From Acinetobacter gerneri DSM 14967 = CIP 107464 = MTCC 9824 (GTDB lineage Bacteria; Pseudomonadota; Gammaproteobacteria; Pseudomonadales; Moraxellaceae), in NCBI RefSeq assembly GCF_000368565.1, contig NZ_KB849543.1, positions 293,736-357,735 on the forward strand: a DNA stretch of 64,000 bases, given 5' to 3'. A model generated the notes under the pieces. That model searched no databases and was not told the DNA's origin. It worked only from the letters and a program-made list of their open reading frames with translations. The position numbers were made by a program, and so were the translations under genes. Positions 48,077-56,766 of this stretch are shown here, in pieces. Every line of letters starts with the position of its first letter. The first letter of the stretch is position 1.

Positions 48077-49255
48077 ATGATATCTACAGAATTATCAGAA
48101 GAACAACAGCTTGCAACAACATCACAAGCTCAATTTTCTTGTTTCTCCACGAAAAACTATCATTTAACAGCAGATCAATTGCTCAAGACGCTACATACAC
48201 CTGTTGCAAAAACTGCTCAATTTAATGCAGAAGTTGCAGAATGTTTTAAACAATTGAAACAATCTGGTTGTGAAAATCCAATTTTGATTGGTGCAATCCC
48301 ATTTGATATCTCCCAAAACTGTACTTTGAATTTTTATGCAGATTTCCAAAAAACTGAAAAGATTTTAAAAGAGCCTGTACCACAACAAGCACCAGCTTCT
48401 GCAAAGTCTGTTGATGAGATAGACATTATCCATAAGAGAACCCTGATCCAACGGCAGAAATTTGAAAATACAGTGCAAATGGCACTAGATGCATTTGATC
48501 GAGAACAAGTGAAAAAAGTTGTGCTTTCTCAAGCGATTGAATATGAGTTTGATCAAAAGCAAAAACCTGAACACTTATCGCAAACTTTATCTAGACAAAA
48601 TCCTTTTGCTTATAATTTTGTAATTCCTGTTGAACAAAATCGCTATATTTTTGGTGCTAGCCCAGAATTACTTTTGTCCAAACAAGATCGTTTGGTGTGT
48701 AGCAATCCATTGGCGGGTTCTAGACCCCGTAGTTTTATTTCTGAAAAAGATGCGACAGCAAAGCAAGAATTGCAGGCTTCAGAAAAAGATCAACATGAAC
48801 ATCAGATCGTGGTGGAAAATATTTTAAAAAATTTGGTGACGTACTGCACTGAACTCAAAGTTTCTGAAAGCCCAGACATATTAGAAACGTCAACGATGCT
48901 ACATCTATCATCAAATTTTCAAGGTGTACTGAAAAAAACCGCACCTAATGTGCTCAATCTCGCCCTTGAATTACATCCTACACCGGCCGTTTGTGGCACG
49001 CCGACACAAGCGGCGAAGCAATTTATTTTAGATCATGAAGGCTATGACCGAGATTATTACACAGGTTTGGTTGGTTGGATGGATGCTGAAGGCAATGGTG
49101 AATGGGTGGTCACGATCCGCTGTGGGCTGTTAAGTGAAAATAAAATGCGCCTCTATGCGGGTGCAGGAATCGTAAAAGGTTCAGAAGCAGACAAAGAATG
49201 GTTTGAGACCGAAGCCAAAATGCAGACCATGTTAAATGTATTTCAATTGAATTGA
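48077..49255 (+). CDS. basJ: Isochorismate synthase BasJ
   Basis: The 392-residue chorismate-utilising enzyme of the EntC/DhbC type converts chorismate to isochorismate, the first step of dihydroxybenzoate synthesis. Typical sequences are VKKVVLSQAIEYEF, FGASPELLLSKQDRLVCSNPLAGSR, ELHPTPAVCGTP and DRDYYTGLVGWMD. A GTG lies three codons upstream, but the ATG at 48077 has GAGGTG 7 bp before it. It has its own Fur box and is followed by entA after 28 bp. Confidence 0.93.
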   Translation: MISTELSEEQQLATTSQAQFSCFSTKNYHLTADQLLKTLHTPVAKTAQFNAEVAECFKQLKQSGCENPILIGAIPFDISQNCTLNFYADFQKTEKILKEPVPQQAPASAKSVDEIDIIHKRTLIQRQKFENTVQMALDAFDREQVKKVVLSQAIEYEFDQKQKPEHLSQTLSRQNPFAYNFVIPVEQNRYIFGASPELLLSKQDRLVCSNPLAGSRPRSFISEKDATAKQELQASEKDQHEHQIVVENILKNLVTYCTELKVSESPDILETSTMLHLSSNFQGVLKKTAPNVLNLALELHPTPAVCGTPTQAAKQFILDHEGYDRDYYTGLVGWMDAEGNGEWVVTIRCGLLSENKMRLYAGAGIVKGSEADKEWFETEAKMQTMLNVFQLN

Positions 49256-49283
49256 TCAGAAAATTTAAAAATAGGACAGCTAC

Positions 49284-50051
49284 ATGCAAAATAGCATTAT
49301 CGTGACAGGTGCAGCACAAGGCATTGGTGCTGCTGTAGTGATTCAATTATTAAAAGAAGGTTATAGCGTTATAGGTTTAGATCAGCATCCTGATGTTGAG
49401 CAGTGGCAAGTCAATCAAATGATCACGGATCAGTATAGGGAAAATTGGCAGGCTTTTGCGCAGGATATTACCGCATTTCAAGACACTGAAAAGCTGATTG
49501 ATCAAGTGCTCAAGCAGTATCATGTGGTGGCTTTGGTGAATGTCGCAGGGATACTCACCATGACGTCGTTATTTGATGCAACGCTTAAACAATGGCAAGA
49601 CAGTTTGCAGGTCAATTTACTTGCACCGATTATGTTGAGTCAGCAAGTTGCACGACATTTTTATGCAAATAAGCAGGGCAGTATCGTGACTGTAAGCTCA
49701 AACAGCGCGCGCATGCCACGAACCCAATTGGGCTTGTATGCCACAACTAAGGTAGCATTGAGTCATTTTTGTCGAAATTTGGCTTTAGAAGTTGCGCCTT
49801 ATGTGCGAGTCAATATCGTCTCCCCCGGCTCGACTTTGACACAAATGCAAAAGCAGCTTTGGAGCGATGATCGACCACCTTTGGCTGTTTTAGAAGGTGA
49901 TTTGGCTCAATTCCGTACGGGTATTCCTTTAAAAAAATTGGCTGAACCCAGTGATATCGCCAATACGATCAGTTTTTTACTCTCAGCAAATGCAGCACAA
50001 ATCACCATGCAAGAAATCGTGGTGGATGGTGGGGCAACGCTAGGGGTTTAA
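49284..50051 (+). CDS. entA: 2,3-dihydro-2,3-dihydroxybenzoate dehydrogenase EntA
   Basis: The 255-residue short-chain dehydrogenase oxidises the isochorismatase product to 2,3-dihydroxybenzoate. It has the NAD motif TGAAQGIG, S139 in TVSSNSAR, and Y152-x3-K156 in YATTK. The C-terminal block with PGSTLTQMQKQLW, IPLKKLAEPSDIANTI and QEIVVDGGATLGV is specific to EntA rather than general SDRs. It follows basJ closely and completes the dihydroxybenzoate pathway inside the island. In the A. baumannii acinetobactin cluster, as far as known, entA is not next to basJ. Confidence 0.93.
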   Translation: MQNSIIVTGAAQGIGAAVVIQLLKEGYSVIGLDQHPDVEQWQVNQMITDQYRENWQAFAQDITAFQDTEKLIDQVLKQYHVVALVNVAGILTMTSLFDATLKQWQDSLQVNLLAPIMLSQQVARHFYANKQGSIVTVSSNSARMPRTQLGLYATTKVALSHFCRNLALEVAPYVRVNIVSPGSTLTQMQKQLWSDDRPPLAVLEGDLAQFRTGIPLKKLAEPSDIANTISFLLSANAAQITMQEIVVDGGATLGV

Positions 50052-50058
50052 AAACATT

Positions 50059-50934
50059 TTATTCTCGGATCATCGACTGACTGGATTGCATCTGTTGTTT
50101 TAGCCATTCTAAAAAAATCATTTTTCTTGGATCTTCATGAAAAGCATTATGCGAAAGCAAATGATATGAAGATCCATCTGAAACAACAGCTGAGATTGTT
50201 TTTAATAATTGATATTTCAGTTCTTTCTCGATCATATAAATCGAGATAACGGTACGACCTAAGCCTGCCATGCAAGCTTCTAGGCACAGGTAGAAGTGCT
50301 CAAATTCAGTTTTCGAAGAAGTATCCAATACCTGCGCTAAGCCTTGAATCTTTTTAATCTGTTTTAAAAAATGGGGTCTAGAATTTGAAATCAATAATTC
50401 ATCTGCAACGGATGCATGACTTGATTCAACACCCACAATATATTCATCTGCGATTTTTTCACTAAAAATATGTTCACCCCAAGCAAAATCATTACGTCGT
50501 ATCGCAAGATCGATATGATTTTTAGCAAAGTCGATCGAGCCACCTCCAGTCAGTAAAACAATATCAAAGCCGTGAGCTTGGGCTTTAAATTGTGCTAATC
50601 GTGGGATCAGCCATTTCATGGAAAGGGTGGGTTCGCAGGATAGAACTAAAGATGTTTGCAATGAATTTTGCTGCGTTAACTCAATTAGGCATTGGTCGAG
50701 TTGTGAAAATATTTTTTGGCAACAACTCAACAAAATCTCTCCATCTTTTGTGAGAGAAAAAGATTTATTTTTGCGGTCAAATAAAGTGAGATCTAAGCAA
50801 TGTTCTAGGTTATAGATTTGTTTACTGACTGCACTTTGAGTCACAAATAATTTATTTGCAGCCAAAGTTACACTGCCGTAGCTGGCAACGAAATAAAAAA
50901 ATTTAAGTGAATTCAGTGATATTTTTTCGATCAT
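50059..50934 (-). CDS. LysR-family transcriptional regulator
   Basis: The 291-residue protein has an N-terminal winged HTH with FYFVASYGSVTLAANKLFVTQSAVSKQI and a C-terminal periplasmic-binding-like sensor domain, GcvA-type by general look. It converges on entA with only 7 bp between stop codons and is divergent from the LysE exporter at 51323, the usual pattern for a regulator of that exporter. The inducer is unknown. No missing part is seen. Confidence 0.88.
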   Translation of the reverse strand: MIEKISLNSLKFFYFVASYGSVTLAANKLFVTQSAVSKQIYNLEHCLDLTLFDRKNKSFSLTKDGEILLSCCQKIFSQLDQCLIELTQQNSLQTSLVLSCEPTLSMKWLIPRLAQFKAQAHGFDIVLLTGGGSIDFAKNHIDLAIRRNDFAWGEHIFSEKIADEYIVGVESSHASVADELLISNSRPHFLKQIKKIQGLAQVLDTSSKTEFEHFYLCLEACMAGLGRTVISIYMIEKELKYQLLKTISAVVSDGSSYHLLSHNAFHEDPRKMIFLEWLKQQMQSSQSMIRE

Positions 50935-51322
50935 TCCAAAAACTCATATTATCCTAGTCGGTTTTTTTGATTTTCATTTGATTATTTATATTGAAAAATA
51001 AAAAAATATTTTGCAATCTGCATAAATGATATGAAAAACAAGATTAAAGATGTTGCTAAGCTCGCTAGATTTATTATGAATCGAGCGAATCTATATGCAC
51101 TTATTCAAAGTGAAAGAATATATATTGTATTAATCATATTCCAAAAAGGACTAAGCGTTACGATATTTTATCAATTTTTAATGCAGTATTTTGTAAAGTG
51201 TTTTCAATATATTAGTACTCAAACATCTGCTTGTGACCAAACTTTTTTTCGGATTTTTCTCAATTTAACGCTTAGCAAGCCTGAACCGTGTCATACACTT
51301 TTGTCTAAAGTGGTGGGATGAT
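50935..51322. other. Intergenic region between the LysR and LysE genes
   Basis: This 388-bp AT-rich region should contain the promoters of both genes. A 10-bp inverted repeat with one mismatch (TCGCTAGATT at 51062-51071, AATCGAGCGA at 51079-51088) is a possible regulator site. A 96-codon open frame at 51031-51321 has no coding look and is not called. Confidence 0.5.
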
Positions 51323-51937
51323 ATGGCAGAGTTTATAGCGGTAATGATGATCACGGTTCTAGCGGTGATAAGCCCGGGGGCAGATTTTGCAGTAGTCACA
51401 AAGCATAGTTATTTATATGGTCGTAAAGCAGGTATTTTAACCTCGCTCGGGATTTCACTCGGTGTCGTACTCCATGTGGCTTACACCTTGCTTGCTTTAA
51501 GTTTTGTGATGGCTTTTACACCTTATATTTTAACTGCCGTGAAATATGTCGGTGCGATTTACCTAATTTACATTGGGTATAAAACCATGATCCAAAAACC
51601 CATTACTGATACAGCTGATCAAAATTCTCTCAATCCTTTTCAAGCAATAAAGTATGGGTTTTTGACCAATGCGCTCAATCCTAAAACGACTTTATTTGTG
51701 GTCAGCACATATACTCAAATTATTCAACCAGCGACTGCAAAAGCTATTTTATTGGGTTATGGCGCATTTATAGCAGCAGCGCATTTTGTCTGGTTTGCAT
51801 CGGTTGCCAGTGTTTTTTCATCCAAACGTTTAAGGGCTAAAATGCTGGCAAAACAAGTCCTGATCAATAGGATCATCGGGACGATATTATGTGGATTGGG
51901 ATTGGCTTTGTTGTTTTTTCAGGTTTTTGATGATTGA
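51323..51937 (+). CDS. LysE/RhtB-family amino-acid exporter
   Basis: The 204-residue membrane protein has about six helices. The N-terminal AVISPGADFAVVTKHSYLYGRKAGILTSLGISLGV segment carries the family PGPD-like motif (here PGAD) and glycine pattern, and YIGYKTM and GFLTNALNPKTTLFF-like sequences follow. It likely exports an amino acid or related small molecule, controlled by the divergent LysR protein. A GTGGGA site lies just before the ATG. Confidence 0.9.
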   Translation: MAEFIAVMMITVLAVISPGADFAVVTKHSYLYGRKAGILTSLGISLGVVLHVAYTLLALSFVMAFTPYILTAVKYVGAIYLIYIGYKTMIQKPITDTADQNSLNPFQAIKYGFLTNALNPKTTLFVVSTYTQIIQPATAKAILLGYGAFIAAAHFVWFASVASVFSSKRLRAKMLAKQVLINRIIGTILCGLGLALLFFQVFDD

Positions 51938-52166
51938 TAATTTAACAATACATAACTTAAATTTTTATTCAAAGAGTTATTTATTCATTAGTCTTATGGA
52001 AAATAAGAAAATTATTTTTTAATATAAAATATTTATAATACATGTATTTATATTTAATCCAGCTAAAAATTTTAACTATAGACAGAAATAATAATAAAAT
52101 ATAAACTACAAAAATTCATAATTATGTATTTTATATTTTTTTTTGTAACTTTACTTAGATGTTTAT

Positions 52167-52358
52167 ATGATTAAAAAGTTAGAACAAAAATCTTGCCAGA
52201 AAGATCGATTAGGGGATGATTTTGTATGTATTTCAAAGTCCGAATTAAAGATGCTTTATCAAAAAATAAAAGAATATGAGGATTTAATTCAAGGCTATAG
52301 AAAATCGTTACAAGAGCAGCAGAGCCAAGTTTTAAAAAATAATTTAAGACTGAGATAA
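52167..52358 (+). CDS. Small hypothetical coiled-coil protein
   Basis: The 63-residue protein is not recognised. It is charged and helical, with SELKMLYQKIKEYEDLIQGY then a run of Lys, Gln and Ser that could form a short coiled coil. No ribosome binding site is obvious. Its last codons overlap the 3' end of the convergent HTH gene by 15 bp. It may be a real small gene or chance. Confidence 0.4.
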   Translation: MIKKLEQKSCQKDRLGDDFVCISKSELKMLYQKIKEYEDLIQGYRKSLQEQQSQVLKNNLRLR

Positions 52359-52733
52359 CTCATCTATTAGTAATTTGACTATTTCTTGTTTTTTGGGGCT
52401 GAGCAATAAAAATTTTTCAAAATATTCGGATGTAATATTATTATGAGATTTTGAAGGATTTACTGAATTTTGCTTCGGTTGAGGTGTATCTTCACCGAAC
52501 CTAAGCCATTGCATTGGAACATCAAGCCAGATAGCAAGTATCATTAATTTGTCTTGATTTGGGATAGCTTTTCCTAATATCCAGTTATTTGCAGATTGAA
52601 CACTTATTGGTTGACCGTGGTAACGATTATTAAATTCGTTACATAAATAAGTGGGGCTGATAGGGTAGTTAGCTTTAGTTAAAGCACTTTTTAATCTAAC
52701 TGAAAATTGGAGTTTTTCCTGTAAACTACTCAT
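52344..52733 (-). CDS. HTH-type transcriptional regulator
   Basis: The 129-residue protein has a Cro/C1-like domain of the type LCNEFNNRYHGQPISVQSANNWILGKAIPNQDKL, then WLDVPMQWLRFGEDTP, seen in many small beta- and gammaproteobacterial regulators. The C-terminal 40 residues are helical (KFLLLSPKKQEIVKLLIDEL). The first part is the DNA-binding fold and the target is unknown. The neighbouring adhesin gene is divergent from it and is a plausible target. Confidence 0.75.
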   Translation of the reverse strand: MSSLQEKLQFSVRLKSALTKANYPISPTYLCNEFNNRYHGQPISVQSANNWILGKAIPNQDKLMILAIWLDVPMQWLRFGEDTPQPKQNSVNPSKSHNNITSEYFEKFLLLSPKKQEIVKLLIDELSQS

Positions 52734-53019
52734 ATTATTTACTATAAAATCCCAAAAAAAATATTATATATAAAACAATAAAATGCATTGCAAACAAAGA
52801 AAAAAGTATAAGAGATAATGATTTAAAAAGCAATTTTGCAGTTAACATTTCAATAAAAACATATGGATAGCTGACATTTAAAAAAAATTAACACAAACAT
52901 TTTGTATTTTTTTTAGCAATATTTAAAATTGAAAAATCAATCAAATATTAATTTAAAAATAAAAAATAAATATATATTAGTGGTTTAATTTAAAAAATAT
53001 AAAATTAATCAAATTTTGA
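52734..53019. other. AT-rich region upstream of the adhesin gene
   Basis: This 286-bp block is extremely AT-rich with many A and T tracts and no ORF of note. Such DNA is typical for H-NS-type silencing and curved promoter regions. Confidence 0.5.
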
Positions 53020-53049
53020 TTGATAAGTTTGTTTGATTTTGTATATGAT
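53020..53049 (+). promoter_or_regulatory. Putative sigma-70 promoter of the adhesin gene
   Basis: TTGATA (53020-53025) and TATGAT (53044-53049) are spaced by 18 bp. Transcription starting near 53056 would give a leader of about 125 nt. Confidence 0.55.
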
Positions 53050-53055
53050 AAGCCG

Positions 53056-53180
53056 TTACCGCAGTGCGGTGGGGGAAGAGTGGCGAATGACGATTAGTAA
53101 CCATATGTCCGCTTGAATTTTGCTGGTTTATGAAAAATTGGGATAAACCAGCCTATTTATAATAAATTTGGGAAATTTAT
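53056..53180 (+). promoter_or_regulatory. Structured 5' leader of the adhesin mRNA with possible upstream ORF
   Basis: The leader contrasts with its AT-rich surroundings. It holds the hairpin CCGC-AGT-GCGG, a purine-rich GGGGGAAGAG block, and an ATG at 53087 that opens a nine-codon frame (MTISNHMSA, ending 53116). A 10-bp hairpin GCTGGTTTAT/ATAAACCAGC follows at 53122-53131 and 53143-53152, 28 bp before the adhesin start. It does not match a riboswitch class that I recognise. Confidence 0.5.
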
Positions 53181-55040
53181 ATGAAATTTCAAAAAACATT
53201 TTTAGCCGTAAGTCTTGCAGTAGCAGCAGTAGCAGCAAGTGCACAGGATGCAAAGCCAGTTTCAGTTACTGAGAATTTAGTAAATTTAAATCCAATCTAT
53301 GGTGGTAATGGGGTAAATATTTTAGATTGGGTTAATGCACCTGTTCATGGCATTCATGCAACGAATTCATTAATACAAGATTTAGATATCGATTGGTTGC
53401 CAACGATTGGTATTATTGAAACTGGAAATGGACGAGATGTTGCTCTTGATTTAGGTTCACAAACTGTAAACCAAACTAATCAAGCTGGTAATGAAGTAAA
53501 ATATGACGTCTTCAAATATAAAACTCTTGATGGAACAACAGTTTATCAATTTGTAAATCCAAAAACCAATGAGAAAATACAAGGCTATTACGTTCGTGAT
53601 GCTCTAGGTAATCTTACACAATATACGGGTTCATCTACAATTGATGTAAACACGCTCCAAAAAGGTGGTCAAATTTCAGGTACGACTGGTAGCCAATTAA
53701 CCACCGGTTATGAAAATCGTCAAGTGAATGGGGAACGTATTATTTATGGTTATCAGGGAGGTACTGCAATTAATGCTGGTACTGTTGAAGGTACGATAGT
53801 TGCTCCAGAGGGTTCATCTACTGAAGAATATTTAACTGGTACTTTGGGTCAAAACCAAACAGCCTCTATGGATATTCGTTATGTCCAATCTGGTATTTTA
53901 GCAAATACAGGCACTGGTCCAGTAACAGATCCTTCAAAAAACATTTATGGTATCAGTGCTCGTGATAACAATAATCTTGTGATGATGACAGGTAACGGTA
54001 TAGCTTTAGCTGATCTATCAAATAAAGGAGTATTACAAACTGATGGTAGTATTATTAACAGAACATTAGTGAAATCAAATGTAAGTGGTACTCAAAAAAC
54101 ACGTGAATATGATGTAAATGGTAAACGTGTTTTAGAAGTATATAATGATGACGAAGGTCGCGAATTAGCATCAAAATACTATGAAATCGTAGATAACGGT
54201 ACTGAGTTGGTTGAATATACTGGAACGACTCCGACTTCAGGAACACATATCAAAACTGGTACGGCACAGTATGATGAAGGTCTTTTTGAAATTGCCAAAG
54301 TTCATAACACTGTAACCAATAAAAATGTGACTTATAGTGAATCTGTTATGACAACTGAACAAACTCGTGTTCAGGCTGGTATTACAACTCCAGGATCTTC
54401 TACAACAGATGTAGATACTACATTTGATCAATCTAATCCAACAGTAAAAATTGAACAGTCTGTTTCTACTGGTGTAATAGGGAAGAATGCTGATCAAACA
54501 AATAAATATGGTTTAGAAGTGACTCGAACTGAAGCTGGTAAAGATGATCAAAAAACTACAATAACTGCTGATGGTATTAAAACTACAGGGATTATTGATG
54601 CTGCAGATTATCAAATTAATGGTGTAAGTATTGTTGATAATATTAAAACATCTGTAGATTCTGCAGTTGCTGATGCTTCAGATGCAATTGACCAAAAAAT
54701 TGTAGAAGTTGATCAACGTTTAACAGAGTTTAATGCTTCAGCTGCTAAAATTAATAGCCGTGTTGATCAATTAAACAACCGAATTGATGATGTTGAGAAA
54801 ACTGCTTATCGTGGTGTAGCCATAGCTTTAGCAGCTCAACAACAAATTCCTAATATTCAACCAGGTCAATTTGCTGTATTCGGTGGTGTAGGTCACTATG
54901 AAGGTGAATCTGCTGCAGCACTAGGCGTTGCTGGGGTATTTGGTAATGGTCGTACTTCAGTAAGTGCAGCAGTAGGTTTAGCTGGTGGTGGTGAAGTTGG
55001 AGGACGTGTTGGTTTAGCTTATATTTTTGGCGGTAAATAA
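53181..55040 (+). CDS. Trimeric autotransporter-like surface protein with YadA anchor
   Basis: The 619-residue protein has a signal peptide (cleavage near ASA-QD, residue 21). The passenger is rich in Thr, Gly, Asn and Val with no recognised head repeats. A coiled-coil stalk (about 490-545, VDSAVADASDAIDQKIVEVD and later heptads) follows, then a C-terminal YadA membrane anchor of about 70 residues (AYRGVAIALAAQQQIPN to VGLAYIFGGK). Trimers would form a beta-barrel in the outer membrane and display the passenger for adhesion. It is short for the family. A terminator follows at 55068. Confidence 0.88.
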   Translation: MKFQKTFLAVSLAVAAVAASAQDAKPVSVTENLVNLNPIYGGNGVNILDWVNAPVHGIHATNSLIQDLDIDWLPTIGIIETGNGRDVALDLGSQTVNQTNQAGNEVKYDVFKYKTLDGTTVYQFVNPKTNEKIQGYYVRDALGNLTQYTGSSTIDVNTLQKGGQISGTTGSQLTTGYENRQVNGERIIYGYQGGTAINAGTVEGTIVAPEGSSTEEYLTGTLGQNQTASMDIRYVQSGILANTGTGPVTDPSKNIYGISARDNNNLVMMTGNGIALADLSNKGVLQTDGSIINRTLVKSNVSGTQKTREYDVNGKRVLEVYNDDEGRELASKYYEIVDNGTELVEYTGTTPTSGTHIKTGTAQYDEGLFEIAKVHNTVTNKNVTYSESVMTTEQTRVQAGITTPGSSTTDVDTTFDQSNPTVKIEQSVSTGVIGKNADQTNKYGLEVTRTEAGKDDQKTTITADGIKTTGIIDAADYQINGVSIVDNIKTSVDSAVADASDAIDQKIVEVDQRLTEFNASAAKINSRVDQLNNRIDDVEKTAYRGVAIALAAQQQIPNIQPGQFAVFGGVGHYEGESAAALGVAGVFGNGRTSVSAAVGLAGGGEVGGRVGLAYIFGGK

Positions 55041-55067
55041 TAAAGTTAAATTATCATAATTTATTGA

Positions 55068-55103
55068 AGAAGCTTAAATATTGATATTTAAGCTTCTTTT
55101 TTC
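55068..55103 (+). terminator. Intrinsic terminator of the adhesin gene
   Basis: AGAAGCTTAAATA (55068-55080) pairs perfectly with TATTTAAGCTTCT (55085-55097) around TTGA, followed by a T tract. Confidence 0.9.
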
Positions 55104-55198
55104 TAGATCAATAGGAAAAGTTATAATTTTTTTAGATACTAGATGATCTCAGAAATATAATTGATCCTAAGTCTACAGAAAATATTATAGATCTGACC

Positions 55199-55573
55199 CT
55201 ACAAAAATAAAATCATCACCCAAGTGATTGCAATGATCGTAAGTGCGACAAATTGAGCAGCACTTCCCATATCCTTGGCATTTTTAGAAAGCTCATTTTT
55301 CTCTAAAGAAACACGATCCACGACCGCTTCAATCGCTGAATTAAACAATTCAACAATAATTGCCAGTAAACAGACCGCGATCATTAGCGCTTGTTCGCCA
55401 CGACTGACGTCTAGAAAAAAACTAAGTGGAATCAAAATAATATTGATGAAAATAATTTGACGAAATGCAGCTTCATTACTAAAAGCAGCTTTAAACCCTG
55501 CAATAGAATAGCTGGTTGCATTGAAAATACGTCTTAGGCCAGTTTTGCCTTTAAAAGGAGAATAGTCACTCAT
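55199..55573 (-). CDS. dgkA: Diacylglycerol kinase DgkA
   Basis: The 124-residue integral membrane kinase recycles diacylglycerol to phosphatidic acid. The signature ELFNSAIEAVVDRVSLE, followed by NAKDMGSAAQF, is diagnostic, with three membrane helices around it. An upstream start at 55612 would add 13 residues; MSDYSPFKGKTGLRRIF at 55573 fits the family. It stands alone. The IS30 element lies about 80 bp upstream of its start, where it may have displaced promoter sequence. Confidence 0.92.
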   Translation of the reverse strand: MSDYSPFKGKTGLRRIFNATSYSIAGFKAAFSNEAAFRQIIFINIILIPLSFFLDVSRGEQALMIAVCLLAIIVELFNSAIEAVVDRVSLEKNELSKNAKDMGSAAQFVALTIIAITWVMILFL

Positions 55574-55686
55574 TACTAAAACTTTTTTAAATTTTAAGGC
55601 AAAATAGCACATTAACCTTAAAAATATATGATTTTTAGGCGATTAATTTCGCAGATTCAAATCCCAAGTGCAACACACTTGTAGTT

Positions 55687-55734
55687 AGTTGAAAAAGTTA
55701 GGTGTATTCATAGAATCATTAGACTTTTTCAACT
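55687..55734 (+). promoter_or_regulatory. 12-bp inverted repeat in the IS leader
   Basis: AGTTGAAAAAGT (55687-55698) is repeated inverted as ACTTTTTCAACT (55723-55734), 20 bp before the transposase start. In read-through RNA it would form a stem close to the ribosome binding site, as in IS elements that guard against outside transcription. Confidence 0.5.
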
Positions 55735-55753
55735 CGCAATTGGAAAGCACACA

Positions 55754-56716
55754 ATGAAGAAATACACCCAACTTTCTCAAGATGAAAGATACGAAATTTA
55801 TGCTACTTTGAAAAGTAAAAGTTCAATCGCTAGCCTTGCTCGGGAGTTAGGGCGTTCACGATCAACCATCTACCGTGAGTTAAAAAGAAATACTGGGCAA
55901 CGTGGATATAGAGCTCAACAGGCAGCGAAATTTGCAAGTCAAAGACGGTACCATCCTTCATCATCCATGACAGCATTTGCCTTCGCTTATATTGATTACT
56001 TAATTGGCTTAGACTGGTCACCAGAACAAATTTCAGGTGCTTTAACACAACGCGGTTGGCTGGATGTACCTTCACATGAGTGGATTTACCAGCACATTTA
56101 TCAAGATAAATCACAAGGAGGTAACCTCCATCTACACTTAAGGCATCAGAAGAAATATCGAAAACGAGGTTACAAAAACACGGATCGTAGAGGGCAAATC
56201 ATTGATAAAACAAGTATTCATTGCCGAGACCAGGTCATTGATCAGCGACAACGTTTAGGAGATTTCGAAGGTGATACGGTGATTGGTAAACATCATAAAG
56301 GAGCTTTATTAACCCTCGTTGATCGAAAGAGCCTGTACGTACATATTGTTCATTTAGGGTCAACGAGAGCATCCTCTAAAACGATTACTTGTGCATTAGA
56401 TCGTTTACGAATGAGCCATGCTTATAGTGTAACATTTGATAATGGAAAGGAATTTGCCGAACACAAAAGAATTACTGATGTCGGCATAGATACTTATTTT
56501 GCTGATCCTTACAAGTCTATTCAGCGAGCTAGAAATGAAAATACGAATGGTTTAATCCGGCAATATCTGCCAAAATCATCATCGTTTGATGACGTGTCAA
56601 ACGATGAAATAGAGCAGATAGAATTTTCACTCAACCATCGTCCTAGAAAAACACTAGGCTGGTATACGCCAAGTGAAGTTATGGCTGGTTTTTATACTGT
56701 TGCACTTGCTGCTTGA
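55754..56716 (+). CDS. IS30-family transposase
   Basis: The 320-residue DDE transposase has an N-terminal HTH (YTQLSQDERYEIYATLKS, then IASLARELGRSRSTIYREL) and a catalytic core with the first Asp in GDFEGDTVIGKHHKGALLTLVDR, the second in FDNGKEFAEH, and Glu in RARNENTNGLIRQYLPK. All three acidic residues are present and the frame is intact, so it is probably active. The ATG starts 20 bp after the leader inverted repeat. Confidence 0.95.
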   Translation: MKKYTQLSQDERYEIYATLKSKSSIASLARELGRSRSTIYRELKRNTGQRGYRAQQAAKFASQRRYHPSSSMTAFAFAYIDYLIGLDWSPEQISGALTQRGWLDVPSHEWIYQHIYQDKSQGGNLHLHLRHQKKYRKRGYKNTDRRGQIIDKTSIHCRDQVIDQRQRLGDFEGDTVIGKHHKGALLTLVDRKSLYVHIVHLGSTRASSKTITCALDRLRMSHAYSVTFDNGKEFAEHKRITDVGIDTYFADPYKSIQRARNENTNGLIRQYLPKSSSFDDVSNDEIEQIEFSLNHRPRKTLGWYTPSEVMAGFYTVALAA

Positions 56717-56766
56717 ATCCGCCTTTATTTTTATATTAAGAAAAATTTATTTAAGTGGGAATAAGC

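Larger units (their letters stand above)
55654..56719 (+). mobile_element. IS30-family insertion sequence
   Basis: The element is bounded by 22-bp inverted repeats at 55654-55675 and 56698-56719. They share GATTCAA, then CAAGTGCAACA after four differing bases (18 of 22 identical). Length is about 1066 bp, or 1072 bp if three more partly matching outer bases belong to it. One transposase gene fills it, and its stop codon lies inside the right repeat. A clear target duplication was not found by eye. Similar in size and type to ISAba125-like elements of Acinetobacter, but not assigned to a named IS. Confidence 0.88.

Noticed and set aside
51031..51321. A 96-codon open frame before the LysE gene
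   Set aside because: The translation is cysteine- and phenylalanine-rich with no known family, no ribosome binding site, and fills an AT-rich promoter region.
52167..52733. Toxin-antitoxin pair
   Set aside because: The two genes converge instead of forming an operon, and neither small protein resembles a toxin.
53056..53180. Cyclic-di-GMP riboswitch before the adhesin
   Set aside because: The GC-rich leader invited the idea, but the conserved core sequences of that class were not found.
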